A stretch of 64,000 nt of DNA from Colwellia sp. C2M11 (GTDB taxonomy: Bacteria; Pseudomonadota; Gammaproteobacteria; Enterobacterales; Alteromonadaceae). Under the pieces are notes generated by a model that worked only from the letters and a program-made list of their open reading frames with translations, was not told the origin of the DNA and searched no databases. The position numbers were made by a program, and so were the translations under genes. This document shows positions 16,048 through 25,483 of the stretch, one piece after another (the first letter of the stretch is position 1; the number at the start of each line of letters is the position of its first letter). The stretch covers positions 99,775 to 163,774 of the forward strand of contig NZ_JAHKQD010000039.1 of assembly GCF_018860915.1 (NCBI RefSeq). Reading direction: 5' to 3'.

Positions 16048-16896
16048 TTACATTAACTTTTTCTCTTGCTTATCATCAATTTTTACAGTGTTAACCGTAA
16101 TAACGTTAATATCAGCTAAAGATGGAATATTCGATCTTAGCTTTTCTTCAAGTTGATCTATTTCAATAGCAGCTGCGCACAAGCTATCAGCTTTACGCTC
16201 AATTTTCTCAGCACCTGATTTCATTTCATATTCAATAGTTTCGCCAAAATTTTCCATACGAGTTTCAAAATCATTGCTATCGCCGCCTGAAAGCATCATT
16301 TCCTGTCCCAGAGCAACCAGTAAATTTCCCATTGAATTCATCACCGCTTTTTCTACTGCTGACTCAATACGTTGTTCGATATCAGCGCCAAAAAGTTCAT
16401 CGTCTTTCACGCCATCTTCACCAATAGTAAAACCATTTTTAATGGTAAAGCGCTCAGCGACCTCTGCTTTAAGTGAAGAAAGCTCTTGAGTTAAATCAGC
16501 GCCAACTTCATTGCCTTCGCCTAATAGTTGATTAAATGCTAAATCAACACCAGCTAACGCAAGATCAACACCTTCAATAGCAATAAGCCTTACTTGCGGT
16601 ACTATATTTCGAATATCAGTCGCGTATTTTTTTACTAACGCTTGTTGCTCAGAGTTCAGCGAAATATTTTTTCCACCAACGGTTAAGTTATATTGCTTAT
16701 CAATAACATATAAAACTTTCTCTTTCTTTTTTGGTTCGAAGAATTCAAGTTTTGTCTCATTAATTGTTAAGCCTGCCTTTAAATCAACATCACAAGAGTC
16801 ATGCGCATACAGTGCTGTTGATGAAAATAATGAGAGCAATGTTGCAGCAATAAGTGTTTTTGGTGATTTAATTGTTAACAATAATTTATTTATCAT
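16048..16896 (-). CDS. DUF2884 (YggN-like) periplasmic protein
   Basis: A 282-residue protein with an N-terminal signal sequence (residues 1-31, hydrophobic TLIAATLLSLFSSTALYA with cleavage near AHDSC). The domain that follows matches the DUF2884/YggN family of gammaproteobacteria, whose function is unknown. It is rich in acidic helices and has a conserved-looking Cys pair (CDVDL near the N-terminus and SLCAAA near the C-terminus). The 277-bp gap toward zapE (16897-17173) is AT-rich and shows no gene. Confidence 0.78.
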   Translation of the reverse strand: MINKLLLTIKSPKTLIAATLLSLFSSTALYAHDSCDVDLKAGLTINETKLEFFEPKKKEKVLYVIDKQYNLTVGGKNISLNSEQQALVKKYATDIRNIVPQVRLIAIEGVDLALAGVDLAFNQLLGEGNEVGADLTQELSSLKAEVAERFTIKNGFTIGEDGVKDDELFGADIEQRIESAVEKAVMNSMGNLLVALGQEMMLSGGDSNDFETRMENFGETIEYEMKSGAEKIERKADSLCAAAIEIDQLEEKLRSNIPSLADINVITVNTVKIDDKQEKKLM

Positions 16897-17173
16897 GATG
16901 ATACCTTCTATGCAATTTCGGTTAGTGCTTTAATTAGCATCTGCTATTAGCACATGTTCTAAGCGTTTATTTTTACGTTATTATTTAACGCTTTTCTGTT
17001 AGCCTTTATTTTAATACTACAAGAGTGATGCCAAGTTTAATTAATTATTTTTCAATAACATAGAAATATGTGAAAAGTAATTTTTTAATAGAAACAATAA
17101 TATTTAGTAAAAAAAGCTAAATATTAGCAATTAAATTTTAGTTAACACTTAGCAGACTAATAGCGACAGGAAA

Positions 17174-18394
17174 TCAATAATTTTGCATTTCAAACAACCG
17201 TGACTGGCAACGTTGAAATTCAAAACTTAGCTGCTGTCCTTGATAAAGGTCCACTATATCAACATCGGCACTGATAATTAATTGTACTTTTCTATCATAA
17301 AATTCATCAACTAGTGCGATAAAGCGACGAGCTTCATCATCTAAGTGTCGTAAACTCCCCATTAATACGCCACTTCGTTGATAACTATCTTCTACGCCTG
17401 AAAATACCGCAGGTACCAGTTCACCAGAAAATTGTGGAACATCGCTTATTAATACTGTTGCAAACTTATCTGACAATTGAATGTAGTCTCTTTGGCTTCG
17501 AGGCCCAGAGCAAAGATCATAAAAATCGAACCAAATATATTTATCTGCTTTAGCCCGATAACTAATTTTTCGATTATTAATAATAATCTCTTTGTCTAAA
17601 AGTGTAGGTAAACCATGACATAATGCCTTAAAACGTTTCGCAAGAAGTTGTTCGCCATCAGCATTGCTAAAATAATAATTTTTGTAGCCTACGACTACAG
17701 CATCGGTTAATCGATGATCTGTATCACCATTAACGGATAGTATTTGGCAATATTGATTAATCAAATCGATCGTCGGTAAAAATCGCTCTCGTTGTAAACC
17801 ATTACGATAAAGTTCTTCCGGCTTGCAGTTAGATGTAAACACCAGTGTTATACCTAAGGAAAATAACTCACGGCATAGCCCTGAAAGTAACATTGCATCA
17901 CCAATATCACTCACAAAAAACTCATCAAAACACAGTAATTCAATATCAGTTGCCCAAGACTTTGCAATATAGGCGAGTGGATTTACATTCACTTTCTGAC
18001 CAGAAGATGATTGTTGTGTAGCAAGGTTATTTAGCTGTTGATGAACACTTTCCATAAAACGATGAAAATGAATGCGCTTCTTATGCTTAATAGGAATATT
18101 TTGATAAAACATGTCCATTAACATTGTTTTACCTCGACCTACCCTGCCATACAAATATAAACTTTTAAGTTGAGGAATAGCCCCTTCAGAGATTGGTTTA
18201 TGTCTCAATATTTTATAAAGGGGTAAACGCGTAAATATAGTACTTAAGAAGCTTTGTGGATGACACGATTTTCGTTCATTACTAATTTGCACTAGTTGTT
18301 TAGATAACAAATCTAGTGCAGCAACAGCTGAGGATTGTGCTTTGTCTTCACAAAGCACCTGTTGCTTAATTAATTGTTGATATTGTTTGAGCAA
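17174..18394 (-). CDS. zapE: Cell division protein ZapE (AFG1-like ATPase)
   Basis: A 406-residue AFG1/ZapE ATPase. Walker A lies in YLYGRVGRGKTMLMD, Walker B in LLCFDEFFVSD, and an arginine-finger region is in VFTSNCKPEELY. ZapE acts at the Z-ring late in division and is needed under low oxygen or stress in E. coli. The protein is slightly longer than E. coli ZapE, mainly at the N-terminus. It lies downstream of dbpA on the same strand, 46 bp from it. Confidence 0.92.
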   Translation of the reverse strand: MLKQYQQLIKQQVLCEDKAQSSAVAALDLLSKQLVQISNERKSCHPQSFLSTIFTRLPLYKILRHKPISEGAIPQLKSLYLYGRVGRGKTMLMDMFYQNIPIKHKKRIHFHRFMESVHQQLNNLATQQSSSGQKVNVNPLAYIAKSWATDIELLCFDEFFVSDIGDAMLLSGLCRELFSLGITLVFTSNCKPEELYRNGLQRERFLPTIDLINQYCQILSVNGDTDHRLTDAVVVGYKNYYFSNADGEQLLAKRFKALCHGLPTLLDKEIIINNRKISYRAKADKYIWFDFYDLCSGPRSQRDYIQLSDKFATVLISDVPQFSGELVPAVFSGVEDSYQRSGVLMGSLRHLDDEARRFIALVDEFYDRKVQLIISADVDIVDLYQGQQLSFEFQRCQSRLFEMQNY

Positions 18395-18440
18395 AATATA
18401 ACGGCTATTTTCTATAAGCTTATGTTTATGGGGTAGTTTT

Positions 18441-19877
18441 CTATACCGTTAAGTGACGTACTTTATAGGTTCGTCCTTTCATTTTCCCCATTGATAACTT
18501 TCTTAATGCGCTTTTTAACACTTTTTTATCTACCGCAACATAAGACCTAATATCTAAAACACTGATTTTGCCTACATCTTTGCCAGTAATTTCAACACCA
18601 CCATTTTTGCCTTCAGTATTTTTAGCTGTTAATGCGCCTAAAATATCACCTGGGCGAACTTTTTGCTTTTTACCGCCATCAATTTGTATCGTCGCCATTT
18701 TAGCTTGTGGCCTAACATTATTTAGCACTTCAGCAGAAGGTAATAAACCTGGTTTGATGACTTGTTCAAGTTCATCTTCAATTAACCCTACTTTGTAGCT
18801 TTCTTTATCACTGAACAATGACACCGCTTTACCTTGCGCTCCAGCACGACCTGTACGGCCAATACGGTGAATATGTACTTCACTGTCATGTGCTATATTA
18901 TAGTTAACAACTAAGTCAAGAGAGTCTATGTCTAACCCCCTAGCTGCAACATCAGTAGCCACTAATATGGCAGCACTTTTATTAGCAAAGCGTAATAAAG
19001 TTTGATCTCTGTCTTTTTGCTCTAAATCGCCATGTAATGCTAAAACGCTAAAGCCATCATCATGTAATTTATTGCAAACGGCTTGGGTCTCTTTTTTGGT
19101 ATTACAAAAAATAACAGTAGACTCTACTGGGTTATCAAGCAGTATTAAGCGTAGTGCTTCAAATCGTTCTATGTCATCTTCAACATGGAAGAACTCTTGC
19201 GATATATTAGATTGATCTTCCTCAGTGCTCACTTTTATAATCACTGGTTCAGTCATTATACTTTCACTGATCGCTTGAATTTGTTTCGGAAAAGTTGCGC
19301 TAAATAGCAAGGTTTGGCGATCAAGCGGCGTGCGCTCAACAATATTATCAAGTGCTGCTTCAAAGCCCATTTCTAACATACGGTCGGCTTCATCAAGTAT
19401 TAATAAGTTTAAATCATCTAACTTGAGTGTGCCTTTAATGACATGTTCTTCAATTCGGCCAGGCGTTCCTACAATAATATGAGCACCATGTTCTAATGAG
19501 CCAATTTGAGGACCAAATGGTGTGCCACCGCATAGCGTAAGTACTTTTATATTATGTACTGCGCGGGCAAGTTTACGAATTTCTTTTGCTACTTGATCTG
19601 CTAATTCGCGCGTAGGGCAAAGTATCATAGACTGAATTCTAAAACGTTTAACTTCTAGTTTTTCTAGTAAAGCTAAACCAAAAGCAGCGGTTTTACCTGA
19701 GCCTGTTTTAGCTTGAGCAATAACATCTTTACCCATTAACATTTCAGGTAAACTTTGTGCTTGTATTGGCGTCATTTCTTGATAGCCAAGAGAAGATAAG
19801 TTTTGCACTAAATCTTTATGCAGGTTTAGTGAAGAAAAAGCTAATGAGCCTTTGCCGTTAGTAGTTGTTTCGCTCAA
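18441..19877 (-). CDS. dbpA: ATP-dependent RNA helicase DbpA
   Basis: A DEAD-box helicase with AKTGSGKT (motif I), DEAD (in LILDEADRMLE), SAT (LLFSATF) and HRIGRTGRAG (motif VI). The C-terminal DbpA RNA-binding domain (TIQIDGGKKQKVRPGDILGA) targets hairpin 92 of 23S rRNA during 50S assembly. I chose the TTG at 19877 because AGAGG sits 7 nt ahead and the product then begins LSETTT, giving 478 residues. The frame continues upstream to 19964 but would encode an unlikely hydrophobic leader and run into the divergent promoter region. Confidence 0.92.
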   Translation of the reverse strand: MSETTTNGKGSLAFSSLNLHKDLVQNLSSLGYQEMTPIQAQSLPEMLMGKDVIAQAKTGSGKTAAFGLALLEKLEVKRFRIQSMILCPTRELADQVAKEIRKLARAVHNIKVLTLCGGTPFGPQIGSLEHGAHIIVGTPGRIEEHVIKGTLKLDDLNLLILDEADRMLEMGFEAALDNIVERTPLDRQTLLFSATFPKQIQAISESIMTEPVIIKVSTEEDQSNISQEFFHVEDDIERFEALRLILLDNPVESTVIFCNTKKETQAVCNKLHDDGFSVLALHGDLEQKDRDQTLLRFANKSAAILVATDVAARGLDIDSLDLVVNYNIAHDSEVHIHRIGRTGRAGAQGKAVSLFSDKESYKVGLIEDELEQVIKPGLLPSAEVLNNVRPQAKMATIQIDGGKKQKVRPGDILGALTAKNTEGKNGGVEITGKDVGKISVLDIRSYVAVDKKVLKSALRKLSMGKMKGRTYKVRHLTV

Positions 19878-20001
19878 GGTTGTGCCTCTGTATTGTTCAA
19901 ATTGAAATAATTTAAGATATAATAAACTTTCAAGGGAAAGTGAATAAGCGCATAATAACAGCAATCGACCTTTTCAGCTATTTAACACGAAAGAATAAAC
20001 T

Positions 20002-20160
20002 ATGAATCGTAAAAAGAAAATTAATGACACACTAAAAAAGAAGCAAAAAAAAGCGAATGCTAAATTACATACCAGTAATAAGCCTCGTTATATATCTAAA
20101 GCAGAAAGAGAAAAATTGGCATTAGAAGAAGCAGCTTCAAAAGAAACTGAAGAAAGTTAA
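20002..20160 (+). CDS. Small DUF2986 family protein
   Basis: A 52-residue, very basic protein beginning MNRKKKINDTLKKKQKKANA, with a conserved NKPRYISKAEREKL segment and an acidic tail. This is the pattern of DUF2986, a short family of marine gammaproteobacteria with unknown function. The charge suggests RNA or ribosome binding, which is inference. It is divergent from dbpA, separated by 124 bp from the preferred dbpA start, and is followed by a clear terminator. Confidence 0.82.
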   Translation: MNRKKKINDTLKKKQKKANAKLHTSNKPRYISKAEREKLALEEAASKETEES

Positions 20161-20180
20161 GCCATCAAAATAGTCAAAAA

Positions 20181-20208
20181 AAAAGCTATGAATTATTTCA
20201 CAGCTTTT
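20181..20208. terminator. Bidirectional terminator between the DUF2986 gene and hpf
   Basis: AAAAGCT (20181-20187) pairs with AGCTTTT (20202-20208), with inner TGA/TCA pairs and a 6-nt loop. A-rich sequence lies on one side and T-rich on the other, so it can stop transcription from both convergent genes. Confidence 0.7.
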
Positions 20209-20242
20209 CTAGTTTTAAATTTATTAATATTACGTTATACGA

Positions 20243-20599
20243 TTATGATAAATTCATCTCTTGCACTTTCTCATGTGCTATTTCTGGCGCTGTACTTTGA
20301 GGTTTTTCATGTAAATTAGCTTTTAACTGACCTTTACGATGTTTTAAGGCCGCATCAAGTTTTTTAATTGCACTGGCAATGGCTGGGTACATTACATCAT
20401 CAATTCCTTTTACTGATATACGTCCACCTTCATAGTTTGTTGTTACTTCAACCTGATGTTGATTATGCTCTTTAGACACGATAACGTCTAAGGCAATTAA
20501 TGTTGGAAAATGACTTGCAATTTTAGAAAATTTTGCATCGATGTCTTCTTTTACTGAAGCAGAAATTTCAACGTGGTGACCAGAAAGATTTATTTTCAT
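20243..20599 (-). CDS. hpf: Ribosome hibernation factor (HPF/RaiA family)
   Basis: A 118-residue protein with the complete S30AE fold: MKINLSGHHVEISASVKEDI at the N-terminus and a basic helix IASAIKKLDAALKHRKGQ near residues 75-95. It binds the 30S decoding region in stationary phase and blocks translation. The C-terminal extension of about 20 residues makes it closer in size to RaiA than to short HPF, so the symbol is approximate. I use the ATG at 20599 because AAAGGAA is correctly spaced; an upstream start at 20617 would include the ribosome-binding site. Confidence 0.85.
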   Translation of the reverse strand: MKINLSGHHVEISASVKEDIDAKFSKIASHFPTLIALDVIVSKEHNQHQVEVTTNYEGGRISVKGIDDVMYPAIASAIKKLDAALKHRKGQLKANLHEKPQSTAPEIAHEKVQEMNLS

Positions 20600-20688
20600 A
20601 GGTATTCCTTTTAACATTTACTTTAAACAGTACTGTGAAGTAAAGCTGAGATTAAACGTTGTAAAATGTAACGTCTTAATAAATAGTT

Positions 20689-20740
20689 GAGGGCATAAAA
20701 ATAAAAAACAACCTCTGCCTAGTTATTTTTATTTACCCTC
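20689..20740. repeat. Long imperfect inverted repeat between pgpA and hpf
   Basis: GAGGGCATAAAAATAA (20689-20704) and TTATTTTTATTTACCCTC (20723-20740) can pair over about 15 bases with a small bulge, leaving an 18-nt loop. It lies in a 219-bp gap downstream of pgpA and upstream of hpf. No clear T-run follows, so it may be a terminator with internal T-tracts or a regulatory structure in the hpf leader. Confidence 0.4.
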
Positions 20741-20818
20741 TATTTAAAAGTAGCTTAAAATCAGGATAATTGCTATTGATCTAGATTAAGAAATTGTAAG
20801 TAAAAATACAGTGTAGAA

Positions 20819-21292
20819 TTAAAAGATTAAATGCATGATAATTAAAGAAAATACACCTGCTAGAATATCATCAAACATGATACCCGCCCCACCTGACATT
20901 TTCTTATCAATAAAAGAAATAGGCCAAGGTTTTAAAATATCAAAGACTCGAAATAATAAAAAGCCAACTAAAACAGTTTGCCAACTGACAGGCACCATAA
21001 ACATTGTTATAAAATAGCCAACAAATTCATCCCATACAATGGCTGGGTGATCATGAACTCCTACATCATTTGCCGCTTTACCACAGATATAAATACCGGC
21101 GACACTCATAACAATTACCGCAGCTAAATAGTATGTTGGTGTTAACAATGCTAACAGTAAAAAAAGCGGAACTGCTGCTAAGGTACCAAAAGTACCCGGT
21201 GCTTTAGGGGCTAAACCACTACCAAACCCTAAAGCCAAAAACTGAACCGGTTGTTTAAGATCAAACAAAACCTTTGATTGGGAATTTTTCAT
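20819..21292 (-). CDS. pgpA: Phosphatidylglycerophosphatase A
   Basis: A 157-residue membrane enzyme that dephosphorylates phosphatidylglycerol phosphate to phosphatidylglycerol. The family pattern is clear: GFGSGLAPKAPGTFGT near the N-terminus, then IVWDEFVGYFITM with the metal-binding acidic residues, and membrane segments around 40-80 and 130-155. It is the last gene of the ribH-nusB-thiL-pgpA operon, 27 bp after thiL. Confidence 0.93.
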   Translation of the reverse strand: MKNSQSKVLFDLKQPVQFLALGFGSGLAPKAPGTFGTLAAVPLFLLLALLTPTYYLAAVIVMSVAGIYICGKAANDVGVHDHPAIVWDEFVGYFITMFMVPVSWQTVLVGFLLFRVFDILKPWPISFIDKKMSGGAGIMFDDILAGVFSLIIMHLIF

Positions 21293-21319
21293 AGTTATGC
21301 CGACGCTATTAGAAGTTAT

Positions 21320-22285
21320 TTATTGTGAAGAAAAATGTTGAAAACCTGAGCTTTTAATTGCTACTGGTTTATTATTCAATGTAGTAGAAATAGTTTGCGA
21401 TGCATTTATTTGTCCTATACAAGTGACCGAAGTACTTGTATGAGATAACGCAGTTTCTAATCCGACTTTTTTATCTTCAGAAACGGTAAACAATAATTCA
21501 TAATCATCGCCACCATTAAGTGCTAACTCCACCGCATCTTCAAACAATTGTGATTTTTTCATAGTTTCAGATAAGGGAATAGCATCTAAAACAACATTTG
21601 CACCAACATTTGAAGCTTGGCAGATATGTCCTAGATCAGCAAGTAAGCCATCAGAAATGTCTATTGCCGCTGAAGCATATTCACGTAAAGCTTGACCTGC
21701 AAGTACACGTGGCCTTGGATAATCTAATTTTCTTTGAACATGTTCAATAGCTTCGCTATCCGTTAAAACACCTTCTTTGAGATGTAATAACGCTAAAGCA
21801 GCATCGCCTAAGTCACCGGTAACATAAAGCCAGTCACCGGCTTTAGCACCAGAGCGCGTTAAATATTGATCTTCAGCCGTTAACCCCTGTGCTGTTATCG
21901 TTATACTTAATGGCCCTTGCGTAGTGTCACCACCAATAAGCTCTACATTATAGAATTCACAAAGCTCAAAAACACCTGAGCAAAAATCAGTAAGCCACTC
22001 ATCATTCACTTCAGGTACAGTAATAGCTAATGATATCCAACTAGGCTTTGCACCCATCGCAGCAATATCTGATAAATTTACCGCAACAGCTTTATGACCA
22101 ATAGCTCTCGCTGCGGTACCTAAAGGAAAATGAACGCCAGCAACCAACGTATCCGTAGTGACAACAATTTTTTGATTTTTAGTACAAGAAACTACTGCAC
22201 AATCATCACCTATTCCAAGAAGTACGTCTTTTCTTTGTACTGCTTGCTTGGTGAAGAATTCTTTTATGAGTTCAAATTCTTTCAT
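21320..22285 (-). CDS. thiL: Thiamine-monophosphate kinase
   Basis: A 321-residue ThiL of the PurM-like ATP-binding fold, phosphorylating thiamine monophosphate to thiamine pyrophosphate. Seen: GIGDDCAVV at the N-terminus (metal and ATP site), DTLVAGVHFP, NLSDIAAMGAKP, GGDTTQGP, and DISDGLLADLGHI in the second half. Length and order are standard. It follows nusB by 35 bp in the same operon. Confidence 0.95.
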   Translation of the reverse strand: MKEFELIKEFFTKQAVQRKDVLLGIGDDCAVVSCTKNQKIVVTTDTLVAGVHFPLGTAARAIGHKAVAVNLSDIAAMGAKPSWISLAITVPEVNDEWLTDFCSGVFELCEFYNVELIGGDTTQGPLSITITAQGLTAEDQYLTRSGAKAGDWLYVTGDLGDAALALLHLKEGVLTDSEAIEHVQRKLDYPRPRVLAGQALREYASAAIDISDGLLADLGHICQASNVGANVVLDAIPLSETMKKSQLFEDAVELALNGGDDYELLFTVSEDKKVGLETALSHTSTSVTCIGQINASQTISTTLNNKPVAIKSSGFQHFSSQ

Positions 22286-22320
22286 AGCACTAACTATTTA
22301 CTCTTTGGCATAAAGATTTA

Positions 22321-22737
22321 TTACTCTTGAGGGCGAATTAATTTTACAGCTTTATCTAAAACGCCATTAATAAATTTATGGCTATCATCAGCAGCAAACA
22401 ATTTCGCTAATTCAATCGCTTCATTAATGACCACGCGATAAGGTACGTCTTGGCATTCACTTAATTCGTATACAGCAACACGTAATATTGCCTTTTCAAC
22501 ATGATCAATATCATCAATTGGTCTATCAACATGTGGCGAAATGGCAAGATCTAATCCAGCTATATTGCCCGTTACACCACGTAAAAGTTGTTGAAAGTAT
22601 TCAATATCAAAACGACGTTTGCTATTTTCTGAAATGAAATTAAGTTCCACGTCATTAACTGAGTTTTGACTAATTTGCCATGAATAAACAGCTTGAACCG
22701 CTAGTTCACGTGCTTTTCTTCTAGGAGAAGGTTTCAC
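22321..22737 (-). CDS. nusB: Transcription antitermination factor NusB
   Basis: A 138-residue all-helical protein with the NusB hallmarks RRKARELAVQAVYSW at the start, the segment VEKAILRVAVYEL, and VVINEAIELAKLFAADDSHKFINGVLD at the end. With NusE (S10) it binds boxA RNA and supports rRNA transcription antitermination. It lies 10 bp after ribH, in the usual operon. Confidence 0.96.
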   Translation of the reverse strand: MKPSPRRKARELAVQAVYSWQISQNSVNDVELNFISENSKRRFDIEYFQQLLRGVTGNIAGLDLAISPHVDRPIDDIDHVEKAILRVAVYELSECQDVPYRVVINEAIELAKLFAADDSHKFINGVLDKAVKLIRPQE

Positions 22738-22747
22738 AATATGTATC

Positions 22748-23212
22748 CTAAATTTGAGAAAGAACGTTAACCATTTCTAATGCGCCAAGAGCTGCTTCTG
22801 CACCCTTATTACCCGCTTTAGTTCCAGCACGTTCAATAGCTTGTTCAATGGAATCAGTTGTAATAACACCAAAAGAAACAGGTATTTCTGATTCTAAACA
22901 AACTTGTGCTAAACCTTTGTTACACTCACCAGCAACAAAATCAAAGTGTGGCGTACCTCCACGAATAACAGCACCAATGGCGATAATTGCATCAAAATCA
23001 CCTTTTTTAGCAAGTTTTTTAGCTGCTAATGGTAATTCGTAAGCACCTGGCACACGAACAATAGTAATATCACTATCAGCAACACTACCGTGACGCTTAA
23101 GTGCATCAACTGCACCATCAAGTAAGCTATCAACTATAAAGTGATTAAAACGCGACACAACAATGGCAAATTTTTTGCCTTTAGCTTGAAATGAACCTTC
23201 AATAATATTCAT
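22748..23212 (-). CDS. ribH: 6,7-dimethyl-8-ribityllumazine synthase
   Basis: A 154-residue lumazine synthase that condenses 5-amino-6-ribitylamino-uracil with dihydroxybutanone phosphate in riboflavin synthesis. Motifs: [44 protein letters not shown] with the catalytic His, and [11 protein letters not shown]. It heads the visible operon. The ribBA, ribE or ribD genes often upstream are absent, and mlaA lies there instead. Confidence 0.96.
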   Translation of the reverse strand: MNIIEGSFQAKGKKFAIVVSRFNHFIVDSLLDGAVDALKRHGSVADSDITIVRVPGAYELPLAAKKLAKKGDFDAIIAIGAVIRGGTPHFDFVAGECNKGLAQVCLESEIPVSFGVITTDSIEQAIERAGTKAGNKGAEAALGALEMVNVLSQI

Positions 23213-23355
23213 CTAACTGTTTCCAATAAAGTTTATATCAAATTGACTGTGCTATTTTCTGTTAACAAGAAGCCAATCAAATGATAAGAGTAAAAAATTG
23301 CCGCAATTCTAACAAATTACGGCTAACTTCGGTATATGTTTATAACTTTTTAATG

Positions 23356-24126
23356 TTAATCTTCAAATTCATCTAAAAGTGCATCTATTGCAGCTTCTTC
23401 ATCTTCATCAATAACGATGGGGGGATTACCATCATACACACGATAATTCATATTTTGAAAGTATGCATTTTTAATAAACTCATAGGAGTCTGTAGAATTT
23501 TCCAGTAACTGCTCTTGATCTTTTATTGACGATCGACTTTCTAAACCGATAATCCCTAAACGCACTACATTTGGCCAAAAATCAATAACAGCTAAAGGCC
23601 AATATAAACGATCGACGTAATCACCTACTTCTTCTCGAACAGAGCTAGGACCAAGCCCGGGTATAACAATGTATGGGCCATCTCCGACACCATAAACTCC
23701 TAATACTTCACCAAACTCTTCTTGTTCAGTAGACCATTCAAAATCACTTGCAGGATCATAAAAACCAAATAAACCTATAGTAGAATTGAGTACAAAGCGT
23801 CCCGTTGCTTTAGCGGCATTTTCCATTTTTAATTGTAGTAAGTTATTAATAATACTTGCAGGTTCATTTAAATTTAATGCCATATTATGTAAGCCCGTTC
23901 GTAAAAAAATGGGCATATTGGTGGTATAAAATTCAGACAACGGCTTAGCAACATACTTATCGGCATAATCCCAAGTAAAAGTCCAAAAAGGCCTATTGAT
24001 AGACTCTAGAGGATCTCTTGGATCACTTAAACCTTCCTGAGCTGAAGGGGTAGTTGAACATCCAGATAAAATAAAAAAAGAAAGTAAAAATAAAATTCTA
24101 ATAGAGTGGCTTAAAGCGTCTTTCAC
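23356..24126 (-). CDS. mlaA: MlaA (VacJ) outer-membrane lipoprotein
   Basis: A 256-residue lipoprotein with a signal sequence and lipobox LSGC (Cys around residue 23). The MlaA core includes DPLESINRPFWTFTWDYADKY near the N-terminus and the FGEVLGVYGVGDGPYIVIPG block. MlaA extracts mislocalised phospholipids from the outer leaflet and passes them to MlaC. It is separated from ribH by 143 bp and from the chemotaxis block by 108 bp, apparently as its own unit. The acidic tail DEDEEAAIDALLDEFED is a lineage-specific extension. Confidence 0.93.
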   Translation of the reverse strand: MKDALSHSIRILFLLSFFILSGCSTTPSAQEGLSDPRDPLESINRPFWTFTWDYADKYVAKPLSEFYTTNMPIFLRTGLHNMALNLNEPASIINNLLQLKMENAAKATGRFVLNSTIGLFGFYDPASDFEWSTEQEEFGEVLGVYGVGDGPYIVIPGLGPSSVREEVGDYVDRLYWPLAVIDFWPNVVRLGIIGLESRSSIKDQEQLLENSTDSYEFIKNAYFQNMNYRVYDGNPPIVIDEDEEAAIDALLDEFED

Positions 24127-24234
24127 GGGGATTGTTCCTTGCCATGTTAATGCTAATTAATATGAGTAAAGAAATATTAATAAAGGTATAGGTATAAAGA
24201 GAACTAGTTTAACTTGTTTTTATTTCAGAAAACA

Positions 24235-24702
24235 CTAGCCCTTAGCTTTATTTTGATAAACAGAGATTAACATTTCAACTTCGGCGTAAGGAAGTTCGCA
24301 CTCAGTTACAATTTCGTCAATATCAGCACCTATCTTCGCTAACTTTATTGCTCGAGAGTAGAATTTATCATCACCTTTATCAGTTTGTAATTGCGAGATA
24401 AGATCTTGTTGGGAGTTCAATTGAGATTGAATAGCCTTAATTCTATGCTCTAACTGCTTAGATACAAATGTGTTATCAGTTAATGATTTTTCTTGCTGTA
24501 GAGATAGATTACGTATCCTCGCATTTAAATCGTCGTTGGCTGATTGCAAGCTATTCACGAGTAATTCATGGGCTTGCGATTGAGACTCATAAACAGCAAA
24601 CTTAGTGCTGTGCCGGGTTATTAAAACAAAAATAATAACCAAACATAAGATACTAATAACAAGTGCAACGATGGCAATAATAGGCACTGCTAGCAAAGAC
24701 AT
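24235..24702 (-). CDS. DUF2802 protein at the end of the che operon
   Basis: A 155-residue protein with an N-terminal membrane segment (residues 5-29), a coiled-coil middle (about 40-110) and a C-terminal AKIGADIDEIVTECELPYAEVEMLISV helix pair. That end is the DUF2802 signature, found next to cheW at the end of polar flagellar clusters in Vibrio, Shewanella and Pseudomonas relatives. Its function is unknown; the context points to chemotaxis array or pole organisation. The 192-bp gap to cheW has no gene. Confidence 0.82.
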   Translation of the reverse strand: MSLLAVPIIAIVALVISILCLVIIFVLITRHSTKFAVYESQSQAHELLVNSLQSANDDLNARIRNLSLQQEKSLTDNTFVSKQLEHRIKAIQSQLNSQQDLISQLQTDKGDDKFYSRAIKLAKIGADIDEIVTECELPYAEVEMLISVYQNKAKG

Positions 24703-24894
24703 AAATAGGCTAACTTACGGGTCTGTATAACAATCATAATAAGAGTAATTTCCAAAAAACGTAATTAAACAAGTGTTACCATTCACCAATGCAAAATAAT
24801 TTATTAAAGAATATGGTTAACAGGAAGTAAAATGTAAGATACTGAATAAACCAATATCTTGGCACATACTCACCTGCTGACGTTCAAAAAACGA

Positions 24895-25389
24895 TTAGAA
24901 CTGTTTTAGTTCATCCCACTCTTCATCTGATAATAGTTTATCTAAATCGACTAAAATAAGTAGTTCACCATCACGATTAGATACACCTTGTATAAACTGA
25001 GCACTCTCTTCATTACCTACATTCGGTGCATCATCAATCTCAGAGGCTTTAAGGTAAACAACCTCGGAAGCACTATCAACCAATATACCTATCACTTGTT
25101 GTTCTAACTCAATAACAACGACACGAGTATTATCAGTAACATCACTAGGCTCTAAACCAAAACGAGAGCGAGTATCAATCACAGTGACAACATTACCACG
25201 TAAATTAATGATTCCAAGTACATAAACTGGAGCTCCAGGTACAGGCGCTACTTCACTGTAACGTAGAATTTCTTGTACTTGCATAACGTTAATACCATAA
25301 GTTTCATTCTCTAATTTGAACGTTACCCATTGAAGTACTTCATCATTTTCACCTTTTTTACCGCTTAAACTGCGTTTTTCGTCAGACAT
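24895..25389 (-). CDS. cheW: Chemotaxis coupling protein CheW
   Basis: A 164-residue single CheW domain (LQWVTFKLENETYGINVMQV, EILRYSEVAPVPGAP, IINLRGNVVTVIDTR). It links chemoreceptors to CheA in the signalling array. It follows parP by 94 bp, on the same strand. The conserved NLRG motif is intact, so receptor binding should be normal. Confidence 0.95.
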   Translation of the reverse strand: MSDEKRSLSGKKGENDEVLQWVTFKLENETYGINVMQVQEILRYSEVAPVPGAPVYVLGIINLRGNVVTVIDTRSRFGLEPSDVTDNTRVVVIELEQQVIGILVDSASEVVYLKASEIDDAPNVGNEESAQFIQGVSNRDGELLILVDLDKLLSDEEWDELKQF

Positions 25390-25483
25390 ACCACTTGCCC
25401 CTCAATTATTTAAGACTTTTTAACTTATCTTTTAAGTTAATTATTATTTCGTATTTGTCGATTAAAGCTTACTAATGACATTA

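Noticed and set aside
19878..19964. Longer DbpA start at 19964
   Set aside because: The added residues are a leucine-rich leader unlike DbpA and would include the good ribosome-binding site of the TTG start at 19877.
24855..24885. TGGCAC on the plus strand near 24862 as a sigma-54 promoter
   Set aside because: There is no GC at the -12 distance, and the genes on both sides are on the minus strand.
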